Source of the DNA: Opitutales bacterium
GTDB lineage: Bacteria > Verrucomicrobiota > Verrucomicrobiia > Opitutales > Oceanipulchritudinaceae
Length of the DNA stretch: 35,451 nucleotides
NCBI GenBank assembly: GCA_007134215.1
Contig: SLLG01000024.1
Span: forward strand, 1-35,451
Direction: 5' to 3'
Positions 33,456-35,451 of the stretch are shown here, piece after piece (the stretch's first letter is position 1; every line of letters begins with the position of its first letter). Under the pieces are notes generated by a model that had not been told where the DNA came from, searched no databases, and saw only the letters and a list, made by a program, of their open reading frames with translations. Both the position numbers and the translations under genes were made by a program.

Positions 33456-34220
33456 TCACGCCCAGAGTCCGAGGTCGCGCATTTGGCGGAGGGGGCGGCC
33501 GGGCCATTCGCGGTTGGCGACGGGGCTGGCTGGGCTGGGGTGGAGGAGGGTGCCGACGTTAACGCCGAGTCCGCGCGCTTCGTTGACGCGCGCTGCGCAG
33601 CGCGCGGCGAAGGCGCCGACGCCGATGATCCAGGCGGGCCGGAGGGCGGTGGCGAGATCGGCGAGGTGGCGGTCGCAGGCGGCTTCGAGGGGGGCGCGTT
33701 CGGCGGCGGGGAGTTTGTCGGGGGTGATGTTGGCACCGGACTCGGCCATGAAGACGAGGGGGCAGTAGTTGGCGACGAAGTGGTTGGCGAAAAAGGCGTC
33801 CGCCGTGCCGAAGCGTTCCGCGAAGAGGCCCCAGAGGCGCCGCCCGCTCACTTCGGAGCGCTTGCAGGCGAAGCCCTCGACGGGGCGCTTTGGGTGCTCG
33901 CGGGGTGGTTTGCCGACGGTTGCGCCGATGCCCATCCAGTCCCGCACGGCGGGGATTTCGCCGAAGGGCACGCCGGTCTGCGCCATGCCCCACGGGCCGG
34001 GGTTCATGCCGAGGAAGACGACCCGCTTCGGCGCCGCGCCGTAGGTGTGGATGTATTGGCGGTGGGCCGGCCACGCGTAGCGCAGCGGGTTGTAGACGGT
34101 GTGCACGGGCGCGGCGAAGCGGCAGGCGTCGACGGCGTCGGCGAGGCATTCCGCGGCTTCGGCAAGGGCGCGCGCGGCGGGCGGCGGAGGCGCGGGTTTT
34201 TTGTCAGGATTTGATTTCAT
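33456..34220 (-). CDS. SMUG1-type uracil-DNA glycosylase
   Basis: 254 aa, close to the 270 aa of human SMUG1. Motif 1 is GMNPGPWGMAQTGVPFGE (71-88) with catalytic-type Asn73. NYCPL (151-155) corresponds to the uracil-recognition segment. Motif 2 is HPSPASPVANREW (227-239) with His227. The enzyme removes uracil and related oxidised pyrimidines from DNA as the first step of base excision repair. An Ala/Pro-rich N-terminus (8-20) is probably disordered. Divergent from rodA; the 178-base gap between them shows no recognisable element. Confidence 0.9.
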   Translation of the reverse strand: MKSNPDKKPAPPPPAARALAEAAECLADAVDACRFAAPVHTVYNPLRYAWPAHRQYIHTYGAAPKRVVFLGMNPGPWGMAQTGVPFGEIPAVRDWMGIGATVGKPPREHPKRPVEGFACKRSEVSGRRLWGLFAERFGTADAFFANHFVANYCPLVFMAESGANITPDKLPAAERAPLEAACDRHLADLATALRPAWIIGVGAFAARCAARVNEARGLGVNVGTLLHPSPASPVANREWPGRPLRQMRDLGLWA

Positions 34221-34398
34221 GGGCGGAACACGGTTTTCGCATTTGCGCTGAACGGGGGGGAGCGTGCAGGGTCCAAGGCTTCAGGCAAGCGCCGGGGCGG
34301 GGAGGGTCATTCGGATGCCTTCCGCTTCCGGGGCCGCCTCGACGGTATTTCATACATATCCAGGCAATGTCCATGGTAAGGAGAGCGAGGACGGAAGG

Positions 34399-35451
34399 AT
34401 GATCCGGGCACGCCGCATGCATGCGCCGCGGCGGCTCGACAGCGCGCGCCTGCTCGACACGACGCGCCGGATCATCGACCGCACGCGCTCGGGCCGGACA
34501 GACTGGATCGGGCCGGTGTGCATGGTCCTGCTGGCGGTGACCGGCGTGTTTTTCATTTATTCGTCGCAGGCGTATGCGGCGAGTTCGTTCTGGTCGCGGC
34601 AGCTGGTGTGGATGGTCCTCGGCGGCGTGGTTTACGTCGTGGTCTCCCGCATCGACTACAAGATTTTCCTTGAGAACGCCTTTTGGTGCTACCTTGGCGC
34701 GCTCGTGCTGCTCATGGCGGTGCTGGCCTTCGGCGACGTGCGCGAGGGGGCGCGGCGCTGGCTGAACTTCGGTTTTTTCAGCTTCCAGCCCTCGGAGGCG
34801 GCGAAGATCGGGGCGCTCATCATGGTTTCGAGCATCCTCGCGCGCTCCGAGCTGCGCAATCTGCGCGAGTCCGTGTGGGTGTTGCTTAAGGTTATGGGTA
34901 TCACGGCCTTGCCAATATTCTTGATTTTGCTCCAACCGGACCTAGGGTCTTCCCTAATCATCCCTCCTATGGTCCTCGCCCTTTTATATGTTTCCCGGCT
35001 TTCGGAGCGCTTCTTTTACGCGTTCTTCGGGGTGGTGGTGCTGCTGGGAACGGTCCTCACGGTCGACCTCTACCGCTACGCGGCGTTTCTGGAGGCCAAC
35101 CAGCTCACGGCGCTGGAGGCGCGCAACCTCTACCAGAAGGAGTCGTGGGTTCCCGGCCTGCGGGACTACCAGCGCGAGCGCATCATGACCTTCATCGCGC
35201 CGGAAGTGGTGGACCCGCGCGGCACGGGCTCGGCGTGGAACGCCATCCAGGCGCAGCAGGCGGTGGGCACGGGGGGATTCCTCGGCAAAGGCTGGGGCGA
35301 AGGTTTGCAGGCGCGGCTGGGCTATTTGCCCCGGTCGGTCGCCCACAATGATTTCATCTTCGCCGTCCTGGCGGAGGAAAAAGGTTTTCTCGGCGGAATG
35401 CTCGTGATCGGGCTATACGCGGTTCTACTGGGCAACGGGGTTCGGATTGCC
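34399..35451 (+). CDS. rodA: RodA, SEDS-family peptidoglycan glycosyltransferase (3' partial)
   Basis: Open to the window end, with 351 codons visible. The ATG at 34399 has GAGG (34387-34390) 8 bases upstream. An unusual basic N-terminus of about 35 residues (MIRARRMHAPRRLDSARLLD) precedes the first membrane segment. SEDS features are RRWLNFGFFSFQPSEAAKI, LLQPDLGSSLI, the long periplasmic loop YQRERIMTFIAPEVVDPRG followed by AIQAQQAVGTGGFLGKGWGEG, and the signature SVAHNDFIFAVLAEEKGFLGG. It polymerises lipid II with a class B PBP during cell elongation. The partner and mre genes, if present, would lie beyond the edge. The final membrane helices are missing only because of truncation. Codons at about 34885-34992 are unusually AT-rich. 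Confidence 0.93.
   Translation, partial: MIRARRMHAPRRLDSARLLDTTRRIIDRTRSGRTDWIGPVCMVLLAVTGVFFIYSSQAYAASSFWSRQLVWMVLGGVVYVVVSRIDYKIFLENAFWCYLGALVLLMAVLAFGDVREGARRWLNFGFFSFQPSEAAKIGALIMVSSILARSELRNLRESVWVLLKVMGITALPIFLILLQPDLGSSLIIPPMVLALLYVSRLSERFFYAFFGVVVLLGTVLTVDLYRYAAFLEANQLTALEARNLYQKESWVPGLRDYQRERIMTFIAPEVVDPRGTGSAWNAIQAQQAVGTGGFLGKGWGEGLQARLGYLPRSVAHNDFIFAVLAEEKGFLGGMLVIGLYAVLLGNGVRIA

Overview
The window is GC-rich and about 35 kb long. It reads like a piece of a Verrucomicrobiota chromosome, most likely class Opitutae (Opitutales/Puniceicoccales type). The clues are very large secreted multidomain proteins, a PEP-CTERM sorting tail, an HAF-repeat protein with a C-terminal aromatic domain I associate with this class, and a Y1 transposase whose C-terminal tail resembles transposases I recall from this class. 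Taxonomy is inferred from protein style only. No rRNA, tRNA or CRISPR array was seen.

Bases 1-18650 (+ strand) carry a run of five secreted-protein genes, four of whose junctions overlap or nearly overlap: (1) a giant protein of more than 3,600 aa, cut by the window start, built of beta-helix, FN3, SdrD-like, CARDB-like and Ig-like modules and ending in a Hint (hedgehog/intein) domain; (2) a 1,411-aa beta-sandwich/beta-propeller protein, ATGA-coupled to the giant, which looks like the C-terminal half of a once-continuous chain; (3) a secreted tandem rhodanese-like protein lacking both catalytic cysteines; (4) a 638-aa secreted repeat protein; (5) a PEP-CTERM protein. Genes 2 and 4 each contain a palindromic element translated in frame just before the signal-peptide core.

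Bases 18742-22461 (- strand) form a sulfur-oxidation cluster, transcribed cytochrome c -> flavocytochrome c sulfide dehydrogenase flavoprotein -> YeeE/YedE sulfur transporter -> SoxY-SoxZ fusion carrier. Together these suggest oxidation of sulfide (or another reduced sulfur species), with electrons passed to cytochrome c and sulfur handled by a transporter and a carrier protein.

Bases 22532-25005 are a scar-like accessory stretch: a frameshifted RlaP-type nucleotidyltransferase pseudogene, a REP-associated Y1 transposase gene (RAYT), small hairpins, and a cupin gene with its own likely promoter. Bases 25172-32624 carry a large HAF-repeat secreted protein (-), a P-type cation ATPase with altered ion-binding residues (+), a formate/nitrite-type (FNT) channel (-) and a CNNM/DUF21 membrane protein (-). 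Bases 32716-33380 hold a visibly AT-richer VapBC-type toxin-antitoxin pair with a near-perfect operator palindrome. Bases 33456-34220 encode a SMUG1-type uracil-DNA glycosylase (-). The window ends inside a rodA-type SEDS peptidoglycan polymerase (+), truncated by the window edge.
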